Shown here: positions 1 through 8,773 of the stretch, piece after piece
Layout of the letters: each line of letters begins with the position of its first letter
How positions within the stretch are numbered: position 1 is the first letter of the stretch
From: Ulvibacterium sp965228935
GTDB taxonomy: Bacteria; Bacteroidota; Bacteroidia; Flavobacteriales; Flavobacteriaceae
NCBI RefSeq assembly: GCF_965228935.1
Contig: NZ_OZ245846.1
Span: forward strand, 806,001-870,000
Direction: 5' to 3'
Length of the DNA: 64,000 nucleotides
The notes under the pieces: model-generated
What the model was told of the DNA's origin: nothing
The model's database searches: none
What the model saw: only the letters and a program-made list of their open reading frames with translations
Translations under genes and position numbers: made by a program

Positions 1-1286
1 ACACTGGCATGCGCATACATGGCCGCCTGGGTTCCATGCTTTTCACATATTTTCAAAACCTGATCTATGTATTCGGGCAAGTGTTGGGATGGTATTCCGG
101 CATCCTCGATAAATGCCAAGGGCTTTTTGTTTCCCTTTAGCCCCAACATCAATCCCAAACCTTTCTTACGGATGACCCAAACATCTTCGTAGGCTTCGCC
201 TTCCGGAAAAACCGGGTAGGCATAACCAAATCCATTCGCCTTTAATCGTGAAATCATTTGCCGAGGCCTCTCCAGCACATCATTAAGGGTATCGCCGTAG
301 AATTCCACTATTAATATGGCTTCCGGGTTTCCTTCCAAAAAGTGGCAATGGTGTTTTGTAGTGAGGTTCTCCCTACTAAGGCCAATAACCGTTTTATCCA
401 ATATCTCAATGGCGGAAGGGCTAAAGGGTAGCATGGGTTCCACCGCGGATATGGCTTCCAAAATTTCCGCAAAATGAACCACGCAGACCGATTTATATTT
501 GGGCAGGTCTACAAGATTGAGCTTAAGTTCCAAAGTAGTGGCCAAGGTACCTTCACTACCACATATCAATTTGCTTAGGTTCCATTGGTCGGAATACACG
601 AATTCATCCAAGTTGTACCCTCCCACTCTCCGCATTACCTTGGGAAAACGTTCCTTGATTTCCGTAGCATGGGTATCCACCAATTTTTTGAAAGCGGTAT
701 AGATCTCTCCCTCCCGATTATTTTGCGCTGCTTTTTTATGATATTCTTCCGGGGAGCAGTTGTTTAATTGTAGCGTAGTACCGTCCGTGAGCAATACCGT
801 AGCTTCCAGAATGTGATCCACGGTCTTACCATACAAGATACTTTTGGTCCCCGAGGAATTGTTGCCGACCATTCCCCCTACATTTGCCCTACTTCCCGTT
901 GCGGGATCCGGTGCAAAATGCAATCCGTAGGGCTTCAACTCCGCATTGAGGTTATCCCTTACCATACCCGGTTGTACCCGTACCCATTTTTCCGACTCGT
1001 TTATTTCCAACAACGCGTTCATATATTTGGAAAAGTCCAAAATCATGGATTTGCCTACGGTCTGTCCGGCCAAGCTGGTTCCAGCTCCCCTGGGAAGTAT
1101 GCTAATCTTATTTTTTTGTGCCACGGAAACGGCGTTTTTTACATCTTCGGCATCCCTTGGTAAGGCTACTGCCAGGGGTTTTATCTGATAGATACTGGCG
1201 TCAGTGGCGTACATGCCCAAAGAGTATTCGTCCGTTAAAACTTCTCCCTTTAACGATTTGTCCAAACTATCAAAAATAGCCTTCAT
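1..1286 (-). CDS. FAD-linked oxidase, YdiJ/GlcD-like (3' end outside window)
   Basis: Likely oxidises a 2-hydroxy acid such as D-lactate, glycolate or 2-hydroxyglutarate and passes electrons to the respiratory chain. Reading leftward from ATG at 1286 gives 428 uninterrupted codons that run off the window. Visible are the FAD-binding type 4 loop PRGAGTSLAGQ near residue 60, PGMVRDNLNAELKPYG near 105, and MVGNNSSGTKS near 138, the usual PCMH-fold signatures. The C-terminal half is not visible, so I cannot tell a short GlcD-type enzyme from a long YdiJ-type one with iron-sulfur motifs. It starts 17 bases after the lactate permease stop on the same strand, so the two are probably co-transcribed, which favours lactate or another hydroxy acid as substrate. 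Confidence 0.85.
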   Translation of the reverse strand, partial: MKAIFDSLDKSLKGEVLTDEYSLGMYATDASIYQIKPLAVALPRDAEDVKNAVSVAQKNKISILPRGAGTSLAGQTVGKSMILDFSKYMNALLEINESEKWVRVQPGMVRDNLNAELKPYGLHFAPDPATGSRANVGGMVGNNSSGTKSILYGKTVDHILEATVLLTDGTTLQLNNCSPEEYHKKAAQNNREGEIYTAFKKLVDTHATEIKERFPKVMRRVGGYNLDEFVYSDQWNLSKLICGSEGTLATTLELKLNLVDLPKYKSVCVVHFAEILEAISAVEPMLPFSPSAIEILDKTVIGLSRENLTTKHHCHFLEGNPEAILIVEFYGDTLNDVLERPRQMISRLKANGFGYAYPVFPEGEAYEDVWVIRKKGLGLMLGLKGNKKPLAFIEDAGIPSQHLPEYIDQVLKICEKHGTQAAMYAHAS

Positions 1287-1303
1287 CCTAATAGTGCCGT
1301 TTA

Positions 1304-2965
1304 TCAAATAAAGATAAGTCCCAAGAGACCAACTACCAATAAATAATATAGGGTAGGTACAATGGTCCTACGCAAAACCATGCCTTCCTTTCCAAGAAAG
1401 CCCACAGTGGCCGAGGCCGCTACCACATTGTGAATCGCGATCATATTGCCCGCAGCGGCACCGACGGCTTGCAGTGCCAATACTACAAAAGAAGGCATTA
1501 CCAATTTTGCCGCTACCCCAAACTGGAACAGTCCGAACATAAGGTTGCTTACGGTATTGCTGCCTGCAATAAAGGCTCCCAATGCACCAATGGTAGGGGC
1601 GAACATAGGATAAATCTGGCCAACGGTATCCGCAACCCATTCCGCCATCGTAATGGGCATACCGGGAATACCGGTAGGGTTTGCTCCCGAGTTAATATAG
1701 ATACGAACCATGGGTACCGTAAAAATCAATACAAAACCGGCCCCCAATAACATTTTTGCACTGTCCTTAAAAGCAATCCGAACCTTGTCCCATTTCATAT
1801 TATGTAACCCTATAGTAATCGTTCCCGCTATCAGCAGAATTGTACCGGGCAAATAGAACGGGCTACTGGACGCCGAGATGGAGGTGCCTAAAATTTCGGG
1901 CCATACTAACTTTATATTGCCAAGCCAGCCTTTAAAGGGTAGCTGTGGAAGTCTAGACAATACCAGTAAGGCCGCCATCGAAAGATAGGGCATCCATGCC
2001 TTGGCCAGTGATATCTTTTTCGTGCCGTTGTCATCCTTCAATTTTACCTTTAAAGTACCGAACCAAATGGAAGGCCAGTTCTCCTCGGTATCAAAGTCCC
2101 ATACTTTTTTTGGAATCAAAAAACCTCGTTTTGCCGCAATCACTACAATAGGAATAGCGACCAATGCCCCTAACAAAGAAGGAAACTCAGGTCCTAAAAA
2201 AATACCGGTAAGAACATAGGGAATCGTAAAGGCAAGTCCACCAAAAAAAGTGAAGGGCAGTATCTGTAATCCTTCCTTCCAAGATCTGTTCTTACCAAAA
2301 AAACGGGTCATCATACAGACCATAAGCGTTGGCATAAGTGTTCCAGCTATGCCATGAAGGAGCACCACTTCGGAGGTAACCTGTTGTATATAATCGGAAA
2401 GTTCTAGACCGGTTGTGGCCAGTTCCGCATCAAATTCAGGGCTTTGGATACCTCCACTTACACCAACCAATATAGGGGTTCCTACGGCTCCAAAGGATAC
2501 CGCGGTACTCTGTACCATCATCCCCAACATAACCGCACAAAAGGCCGGAAAGCCCAAACCTACCAATAAGGGTGCTACAATTGCAGCCGGGGTGCCAAAA
2601 CCGGCCGCTCCTTCAATAAAGGAACCGAAGAGCCATACAATGATGACCACCTGTACCCTGCGGTCTTTGGAGATATCGGCAAAACCCTCTCGAATTACAC
2701 TTAACGCCCTTGAATACTTGAGCAGATTTAAAAGTACGATGGCCCCAAAAACAATGTACAAAATATCGAAAGTGATGAACAGCCCTTGAATCGTGGAGGC
2801 CATGATATCGATGATAGCTATATCCCAGACCAAAAAAGCGATACCAATCGTGACCAAAAACGAAATGGGCATGGCCCTTTTTGCCGGCATTCTTAATCCT
2901 ACCAAAAGTATAGCGGCCGTAAGAATAGGAACGACCGCCAGAAATGCCAATAACGATGATGACAT
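1304..2965 (-). CDS. lldP: L-lactate permease family transporter
   Basis: Inner-membrane importer of lactate or a related 2-hydroxy acid (LctP/LldP family). The protein is about 553 residues, normal for the family, and almost entirely hydrophobic helices. The conserved stretch GSFIEGAAGFGTPAAIVAP lies near residue 115, followed by QSTAVSFGAVGTPI. An upstream in-frame TTG at 2971 exists, but the ATG at 2965 (MSSSLLAFL) is the more natural start. It precedes the FAD-linked oxidase by 17 bases, forming an uptake-plus-oxidation pair. Its promoter shares the 294-base divergent region with the metallophosphoesterase. A weak relative of the LacI-type operator lies at 2990-3005, so membership in the neighbouring regulon is possible but not shown. 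Confidence 0.9.
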   Translation of the reverse strand: MSSSLLAFLAVVPILTAAILLVGLRMPAKRAMPISFLVTIGIAFLVWDIAIIDIMASTIQGLFITFDILYIVFGAIVLLNLLKYSRALSVIREGFADISKDRRVQVVIIVWLFGSFIEGAAGFGTPAAIVAPLLVGLGFPAFCAVMLGMMVQSTAVSFGAVGTPILVGVSGGIQSPEFDAELATTGLELSDYIQQVTSEVVLLHGIAGTLMPTLMVCMMTRFFGKNRSWKEGLQILPFTFFGGLAFTIPYVLTGIFLGPEFPSLLGALVAIPIVVIAAKRGFLIPKKVWDFDTEENWPSIWFGTLKVKLKDDNGTKKISLAKAWMPYLSMAALLVLSRLPQLPFKGWLGNIKLVWPEILGTSISASSSPFYLPGTILLIAGTITIGLHNMKWDKVRIAFKDSAKMLLGAGFVLIFTVPMVRIYINSGANPTGIPGMPITMAEWVADTVGQIYPMFAPTIGALGAFIAGSNTVSNLMFGLFQFGVAAKLVMPSFVVLALQAVGAAAGNMIAIHNVVAASATVGFLGKEGMVLRRTIVPTLYYLLVVGLLGLIFI

Positions 2966-2989
2966 GTCCAACTTAGTTTTTGTTCTACA

Positions 2990-3005
2990 ATTTAAACCTT
3001 TGCGA
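2990..3005. promoter_or_regulatory. Degenerate LacI-type operator candidate upstream of lactate permease
   Basis: ATTTAAACCTTTGCGA matches 12 of 16 positions of ATGCAAACCTTTGCAT, including the 10-base core AAACCTTTGC, but the outer bases are not palindromic. It sits 25 bases upstream of the permease ATG. It could be a weak fifth site or chance. Confidence 0.3.
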
Positions 3006-3164
3006 TTTGTTTAAAAATAATACAAATAGGTTTTAATCGGGAAAGTCCTTAAGATTCTTCATAGATGCTTAAATATAAAATAAAGAAAACCCGAATGTCC
3101 TGGACACCTACTCCTGATGACGAATACTATCAACTCAAGTATTGTGGTTAACGATCCATTTCAT

Positions 3165-3180
3165 GTGCAAACCTTTGCAT
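3165..3180. promoter_or_regulatory. LacI-type operator upstream of metallophosphoesterase
   Basis: GTGCAAACCTTTGCAT is an imperfect 16-base palindrome matching the other three copies (15195, 23902, 24226) at 15 of 16 positions. It lies 80 bases before the metallophosphoesterase start, in the orientation also seen toward iolJ and susC. The pattern resembles the PurR/LacI box GCAAACGTTTGC with CC or GG at the centre instead of CG. Confidence 0.75.
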
Positions 3181-3259
3181 AAGATTGGTACTGTTATCCT
3201 TTCCATAACCCCTATTTTTATGTTGGATTGTTAAGATTGAACACTTATTCCACTACAGC

Positions 3260-5206
3260 ATGGACTTCCCGAGAAACATAAAATATCCGCTCTTTTCCAT
3301 TATCCTGATAATCGGGATTTCCTGCGCCCCAAAAAAAAGTCTGCATCCCAAAGAAATACGGATTGCCGTAATTGCGGATGCGCACCTTCAGGACGTTTAT
3401 GGAGAACTTCAGGATAGTGAATACCGTGGTATAAAGAACCCCAAAAATGGGGATTATGTGCTTATTAGGACAATGGGAAGTCAATTGAGGTCTACCCGAA
3501 TTTTTAATGAAAATTACTTCGCATTTTTGGCCGCTCTTGAAGATATAGTTAAAAGAAATGTAGACTATGTATTGTTACCAGGGGATTTCTCAGATGACGG
3601 GCAGCCTATCCATCTGCGTGGACTAAAACGGATTTTGGAAGACTATTCCAAAGACCATGGACTGTCATTCTACTTGATCCATGGCAACCATGATGTTGTA
3701 CGGCCGTTTAACCGTAAAGATGGAAAAATGGATTTCCTTGGGGAAGGTGGCAAGCGGCAACCCATTATGTCCCACGAGCAGATGTACGTAGCCGATACCA
3801 TCAAAGAACACCCAGTAATAGTCTCAAGTGACATTCAAAATTTGGGGTATTACGAATGTACAAACCTCCTATCCGATTTTGGGTTTTTCCCCAAAGAAGA
3901 CCATGTGTATTGGGAATCCCCATTTTCCGATTATACCTACGATACTTACAATTTTGAGAAGGCCAAGGAACAGGCTTCCCTAAAAAATAGGAGTAGCATA
4001 CTTCCTTCAAATGATATTCCCTTGCCGGACACCAGTTATCTAGTAGAGCCCATCGAAGGAATCTGGTTACTCGCCCTTGATGCGAATACCTATCTCAAAA
4101 AAGAAAGTACGAGGAATGTAGTGGCCCCAAAGGAGTATCCCAATACCGGATTGGGTCATGACAACCTTTTGGAAACCAAAAAATACCTCGTAGACTGGGT
4201 GGGCAAAGTAGTGAAAAGTGCAGAAAAACAGGGCAAAATACTCATTGCCTTTAGCCACTATCCCATGGTCGATTTTACAAATGGTGCTACCGCTGAAATT
4301 GATAATTTATTAATCGGCAGCCAAATGCAATTGAGGCGGGTTCCCGATAACAAAGTAGCGGAAGTATTTGCCGATGCCGGCCTAAAACTCCACTTTGGAG
4401 GCCATATACATATAAACGATACGGGAATCACCACCACGGAAAAGGGAAATACGTTAGTGAACGTTCAAGTACCTTCCTTGGCGGCCTATAAGCCGGCCTA
4501 TAAATTGCTTACCATAAGGGAAAAAGCGGTTATGGAGGTGGAGACGATAACCCTGGATTCCGTTCCTAGGCTTGATGAATTTTTCAACTTATACGAACAG
4601 GAGCACACATTTTTGAGAAGTATAGATGACCAAAATACTTGGAACAAGCAAGTTTTGACATCAAAGAACTATCATGAGTTCATGACATGGCATTTAAGGG
4701 AACTCGTTCGATTACGTTTCCTAAAATCTGAATGGCCAACTGAATTTGCTTCCTTTCTTTTACCTATTTCCGGTAAGGAATTGCTGGTGCTCTCGCAAGC
4801 GAACATTTCGGAACCTCTTGAAGAGTCGCTGAATAAAATCAAGGAGAATCCGACTTTGGATTACTGGATAGAAGCTCGGGAGAGTGCCAAAAAGGCAAAT
4901 CTGGATTTTAATCGGTTCGAAGATTGGTCGGGATCCGACCTGGTATTCGACCTCTATCGACTTAGAAGCGCCGACGAATTGGCCTTCAACGATATTGGCC
5001 AAGAACGGCTGGATCAATACCAGCTTATTATCGAATCGTTCGTAAAACAGGAAAATCTAATTTTAGGTAATGACCTGATGCGGAGCAACCTAATCGAGTT
5101 GCTAAAAATGTTTCAAAAATTTATGGAAGGGGAGCCCTCCGATCATTTTCAAATACATCTCAATACCGGGAAAGTAATACCGTTGAACAATAAAGCGACA
5201 GATTAA
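3260..5206 (+). CDS. Lipoprotein metallophosphoesterase
   Basis: Calcineurin-like phosphoesterase of 648 residues, probably a phosphodiesterase or phosphomonoesterase outside the cytoplasm. A signal peptide with lipobox-like IGISC puts the lipidated cysteine at residue 22. Metal-binding blocks are in order: IADAHLQD (Asp40, His42), LLPGDFSDD (Asp109), IHGNHD (Asn143, His144), FSHYP, and GGHIHIND near residue 380. The C-terminal 200 residues have no fold I recognise. A LacI-type operator lies 80 bases upstream. The gene is convergent with the inositol operon, and the shared operator suggests it removes phosphate or a phosphodiester group from the substrate before import. The exact substrate cannot be read from sequence. 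Confidence 0.85.
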   Translation: MDFPRNIKYPLFSIILIIGISCAPKKSLHPKEIRIAVIADAHLQDVYGELQDSEYRGIKNPKNGDYVLIRTMGSQLRSTRIFNENYFAFLAALEDIVKRNVDYVLLPGDFSDDGQPIHLRGLKRILEDYSKDHGLSFYLIHGNHDVVRPFNRKDGKMDFLGEGGKRQPIMSHEQMYVADTIKEHPVIVSSDIQNLGYYECTNLLSDFGFFPKEDHVYWESPFSDYTYDTYNFEKAKEQASLKNRSSILPSNDIPLPDTSYLVEPIEGIWLLALDANTYLKKESTRNVVAPKEYPNTGLGHDNLLETKKYLVDWVGKVVKSAEKQGKILIAFSHYPMVDFTNGATAEIDNLLIGSQMQLRRVPDNKVAEVFADAGLKLHFGGHIHINDTGITTTEKGNTLVNVQVPSLAAYKPAYKLLTIREKAVMEVETITLDSVPRLDEFFNLYEQEHTFLRSIDDQNTWNKQVLTSKNYHEFMTWHLRELVRLRFLKSEWPTEFASFLLPISGKELLVLSQANISEPLEESLNKIKENPTLDYWIEARESAKKANLDFNRFEDWSGSDLVFDLYRLRSADELAFNDIGQERLDQYQLIIESFVKQENLILGNDLMRSNLIELLKMFQKFMEGEPSDHFQIHLNTGKVIPLNNKATD

Positions 5207-5321
5207 ATCCGATTTACGGAACAAGATACCGAACCGTAACGGTTAGACTTCCAAAATTAGAAAGGGCCTAATCCCAACCTATTCAACAATACACGATGGA
5301 CAGCCAAAACCTAAGTGGGAA

Positions 5322-6329
5322 TTATCCGATTTCCGATATTTTTACGGGTCTGTTTTCCTGAATGGACTTTATAGCGGCAAGTCCAATTTTTAGGGATTGC
5401 AGACCATCGTTCCCATCAACGGGCATCATAGTCCCGTTTGCAAGTCCCTTGATGAAATCCTTCATTTCTGTTTTGTAGGCCTCCTGATAGCGTTCCAGGA
5501 AAAAATGTAGGGGTAGGGCCGCATGTATGCCTTGATTGTTGTACAATTTATGTGAATCGTGAAAATTGTTGTTGGATTGTACCATGCCCTTTGATCCAAA
5601 GACCTCTACCCTTTGATCGTAGCCATAAGATGCTTCCCTGCTATTATCTATGATGGCCATGGTACCGTCCGAATAGGTTAGTGTGACTACGGCAGTATCG
5701 ATATCCCCCGCATCCCCGATGGCCGGATCGATCAAAACGGCTCCTTTGGCATATACTTCCTCTACTTCCTTGTCCACTACAAAGCGGGCCATATCAAAAT
5801 CATGAATGGTCATATCCAGAAACAATCCTCCTGATTTTTCAATATAGCTTACCGGCGGAGCACCGGGATCACGACTGGTAATCTTGACCAAATGGGGAAT
5901 TCCCACGGCCTCGTTTTTCACCAACTCCCGAACTTTCCTGAATTCCTTATCGAACCTACGATTAAAACCCAACATAAGTTTTACCTCAGACTCCTCAACG
6001 GTCTTCAATACCTCCGAAACCCTGGCCAACGACAAATCCAATGGCTTTTCGCAGAAAATATGCTTTCCCAATTTTGCCGATAGCTCCACATAATCCGCAT
6101 GCGTATCGGTAGGGGAACAAATCAAAACGGCATCGATTTGGGTGCCTCCCAACATTTCCTCAAAAGTATCGGTGGTATAAGGTACGCCTTTATCCCTTGC
6201 ATATTGCAAAGACTCCTTATCGGGATCTGTGGCCGCTACGACCTCCACATCCGATGTTTGAAGCAGATTGTCCAAATGGATTTTTCCAATTCTTCCCAAT
6301 CCTGCTATGGCTAATTTTAGTTTTGTCAT
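5322..6329 (-). CDS. iolG: myo-Inositol 2-dehydrogenase
   Basis: NAD-dependent oxidation of myo-inositol to 2-keto-myo-inositol (scyllo-inosose), first step of inositol catabolism (EC 1.1.1.18). The protein has 335 residues, the usual length of the Gfo/Idh/MocA family. The Rossmann glycine motif AGLGRIG is at residues 9-15, CEKP at 93-96, and the catalytic region GGLFLDMTIHDFDMARF gives Asp172 and His176. It is the last gene of the tight iol operon, 14 bases after iolE. The family includes scyllo-inositol and other sugar dehydrogenases, so the assignment rests partly on the complete iol context. Confidence 0.9.
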   Translation of the reverse strand: MTKLKLAIAGLGRIGKIHLDNLLQTSDVEVVAATDPDKESLQYARDKGVPYTTDTFEEMLGGTQIDAVLICSPTDTHADYVELSAKLGKHIFCEKPLDLSLARVSEVLKTVEESEVKLMLGFNRRFDKEFRKVRELVKNEAVGIPHLVKITSRDPGAPPVSYIEKSGGLFLDMTIHDFDMARFVVDKEVEEVYAKGAVLIDPAIGDAGDIDTAVVTLTYSDGTMAIIDNSREASYGYDQRVEVFGSKGMVQSNNNFHDSHKLYNNQGIHAALPLHFFLERYQEAYKTEMKDFIKGLANGTMMPVDGNDGLQSLKIGLAAIKSIQENRPVKISEIG

Positions 6330-6343
6330 CTGTTTTCAATTAA

Positions 6344-7249
6344 TTACAATCCCAATGTTTTTATGTAATCCCTATTGGCCTGTGCACATTTTTTAGGTTC
6401 TCCCATACCCGGAAGTATGTCCTGTTCAACAACGATCCAATCCCTGTAATCTTGCTCGTTTAAAAGTTTAACTACCGCTTTGAAATCTACCGTTCCCTTT
6501 CCCAGCTCGCAGAACACTCCTTTTTTTAGGGCATCAAAATAATCCCCGTTTTCTTGGCGGGATAGCCGAGCGGCTTCTGGATCATAGTCCTTAAAATGAA
6601 CGTGCCATATTCTGTCGGAATACTTCGTTATGGCATCTGTAGGATTCCCTCCGCCAAAGGCATAATGTCCCATATCCAAACAGAGTCCCAATAACACAGG
6701 ATCTGTCAAGGCCATAAGGGTATCTACCTCCTGTGGGGTTTCCACGTATCCTGCACAATGATGATGAAAAACGGTGCGGAGTCCATACTTTTCCTTCACC
6801 GCTTTGGCCACTTTTTCGGCACCTGCCGCATATACTTGCCATTGTTCTTCGGAAAGTCCCATTTCCGGGGTTATCCTGCCTGCGTATTGTGTCCGATCCA
6901 GGACGGTTCCATTATCATCGGCCAAAACAATAAACGCATTCGTATACCCTGCCCTATACATCAACTGGGCCACTTTTAATGCGGTATCGACCCCTGCTTC
7001 ATGGGTTTCGCTATCAGCCAAGGCTACTGGAACAAAGGCTCCCAACAACTCCAACCCTCTCTTCTCGATTTCCTGGCGCAAGAGATTTGGATCTGTAGGC
7101 ATATATCCCCAATCACCAAGTTCCGTACCAATATAGCCCGTCTCCTTTATCTCGTCCAAAACCTGTTCAAATCCGATTTCTTCGGATTTTTCCTCTAGGT
7201 CAAATTCCAGGGCACCCCATGAGCAAGGGGCATTTGCTATTTTAATCAT
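6344..7249 (-). CDS. iolE: myo-Inosose-2 dehydratase
   Basis: Dehydrates 2-keto-myo-inositol to 3D-trihydroxycyclohexane-1,2-dione (EC 4.2.1.44). The 301-residue protein is a xylose-isomerase-like TIM barrel. The N-terminus IANAPCSWGALEFD is typical of IolE, and metal-binding segments include TVFHHHCAGYVETP, LCLDMGHYAFGGG and WHVHFKD, with the late acidic WIVVEQD. It lies 9 bases after iolA and 14 before iolG on the same strand. No separate inosose isomerase (iolI) is present in the window. Confidence 0.93.
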   Translation of the reverse strand: MIKIANAPCSWGALEFDLEEKSEEIGFEQVLDEIKETGYIGTELGDWGYMPTDPNLLRQEIEKRGLELLGAFVPVALADSETHEAGVDTALKVAQLMYRAGYTNAFIVLADDNGTVLDRTQYAGRITPEMGLSEEQWQVYAAGAEKVAKAVKEKYGLRTVFHHHCAGYVETPQEVDTLMALTDPVLLGLCLDMGHYAFGGGNPTDAITKYSDRIWHVHFKDYDPEAARLSRQENGDYFDALKKGVFCELGKGTVDFKAVVKLLNEQDYRDWIVVEQDILPGMGEPKKCAQANRDYIKTLGL

Positions 7250-7258
7250 CCTGTCTTT

Positions 7259-8734
7259 TTAAAATTTACGGGACCATATATTGGGCCATCGCTCTATAAT
7301 TACTTTGGTCTGGGTAAAAAACTCAATGGCATGTTTTCCCTGTCCATGCAAGTCTCCGAAGAAACTGTCCTTCCAACCGCTAAAAGGAAATTGGGCCATC
7401 GGGGCCGCCACTCCAATGTTAATGCCAATATTGCCTGCATCCGCCTCGTTCCTGAACCTCCTCGCATTTGCCCCGCTTCCCGTAAACAAACAGGCCATGT
7501 TACCATAGTCTCCGCTGTTAACGAACGAAAGAGCCTCATCTATAGTCGCCATAGAAATAAGACTCATTACAGGACCAAAGATCTCCGTTCTTATAAGTTC
7601 CTTGTCCAAGGCCACATTCTCCAGAATGGTGGGGGTAATGAAATTCCCATTTTCAAATCCAGAAATTGAGGTATTTCTGCCGTCTAAGAGCACTTGGGCA
7701 CCTTCATCGACTCCCTTTTGAATCAATCCCTCTATTCTTGTCTTGCTCTCCGGGGTGATTACCGGGCCCATGCTAACCCCTTCTTCCCAACCGTAACCGG
7801 TAGTCCTTGATTTTACGGTTTCGTAAAGGGCATCCTTTACTTCCCGCTGCTGGTCATCCACTGTGATGATGGTCGAGGCCGCCAAACATCGCTGTCCCGC
7901 ACAGCCATAAACGGAATCCGCAATAATTTTTGTGGACATCTCGATATCCGAATCGGGCAATATGACTACGGGATTTTTCGCGCCTCCTTGGGCCTGTACC
8001 CTTTTCCCGTTGGCCGTTCCCTTGGAATAAATATATCGCGCTACCGGTGTACTACCCACAAAACTGATGGCCTTGATATCCGGATGCTCCAAAAGCGCAT
8101 CTACGGAATCCTTTCCGCCATGCACTAGATTCACCAAGCCCTTGGGAATATCCAATTGATCGATGAACTCAAAAATCTTCATCATGGTCAGGGGTACTTT
8201 TTCGGAAGGCTTTACGATAAAGGCATTCCCCGTTGCAATCGCATAGGGCAAAAACCAGAATACAATCATACTCGGAAAATTAAAAGGTGTAATACAGGCC
8301 GTAACACCTAAAGGCTGGCGAATCATCATCTCATCTATGCCTGTGGCAATATCCTCGATGACATCCCCGGCCATAAGCATGGGCGTACCACAGGCCACCT
8401 CAACATTTTCTATGGCCCTTTGTATCTCCCCAAAGGATTCGGCCTTGGTCTTGCCCGACTCATCCGTAATGATCTTTGCCAAAACCTCCGAATTTTCTTC
8501 GAGCAACGATTTTAAATGGTACAGCACCTGAACCCTTTTCATTACAGGAACCTTACTCCATTCCCGATATGCCTTTTGCGCAGCGATCACAGCTTCGGCC
8601 ACATCATTTTTCGTGTTCGGGCCATACGGTACTTTTGCCAAAACCTGCTGATCGGCCGGATTTACTACATCAATCGTTTCTTTGGATGTACTGTTTTGCC
8701 AATCGCCATTTATATAATTTTTTAAAATGCTCAT
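7259..8734 (-). CDS. iolA: Methylmalonate/malonate-semialdehyde dehydrogenase (CoA-acylating)
   Basis: Converts malonate semialdehyde from the last iol step to acetyl-CoA and CO2 (MmsA/IolA, EC 1.2.1.27/1.2.1.18). It has 491 residues, as expected. NAD-binding ITPFNFPSMIVFWFLPYAIA starts near residue 148. The catalytic cysteine is Cys283 in GQRCLAAS. The position of the usual general-base glutamate reads QAQGGAKN, as is typical of the CoA-dependent members that do not hydrolyse the thioester. It is inserted between the symporter and iolE. MmsA of valine catabolism is nearly indistinguishable, but the operon position favours the inositol role. Confidence 0.92.
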   Translation of the reverse strand: MSILKNYINGDWQNSTSKETIDVVNPADQQVLAKVPYGPNTKNDVAEAVIAAQKAYREWSKVPVMKRVQVLYHLKSLLEENSEVLAKIITDESGKTKAESFGEIQRAIENVEVACGTPMLMAGDVIEDIATGIDEMMIRQPLGVTACITPFNFPSMIVFWFLPYAIATGNAFIVKPSEKVPLTMMKIFEFIDQLDIPKGLVNLVHGGKDSVDALLEHPDIKAISFVGSTPVARYIYSKGTANGKRVQAQGGAKNPVVILPDSDIEMSTKIIADSVYGCAGQRCLAASTIITVDDQQREVKDALYETVKSRTTGYGWEEGVSMGPVITPESKTRIEGLIQKGVDEGAQVLLDGRNTSISGFENGNFITPTILENVALDKELIRTEIFGPVMSLISMATIDEALSFVNSGDYGNMACLFTGSGANARRFRNEADAGNIGINIGVAAPMAQFPFSGWKDSFFGDLHGQGKHAIEFFTQTKVIIERWPNIWSRKF

Positions 8735-8773
8735 TTTTTGAATGCTTAATACGTGTTAATAAAAAAACTGCTT

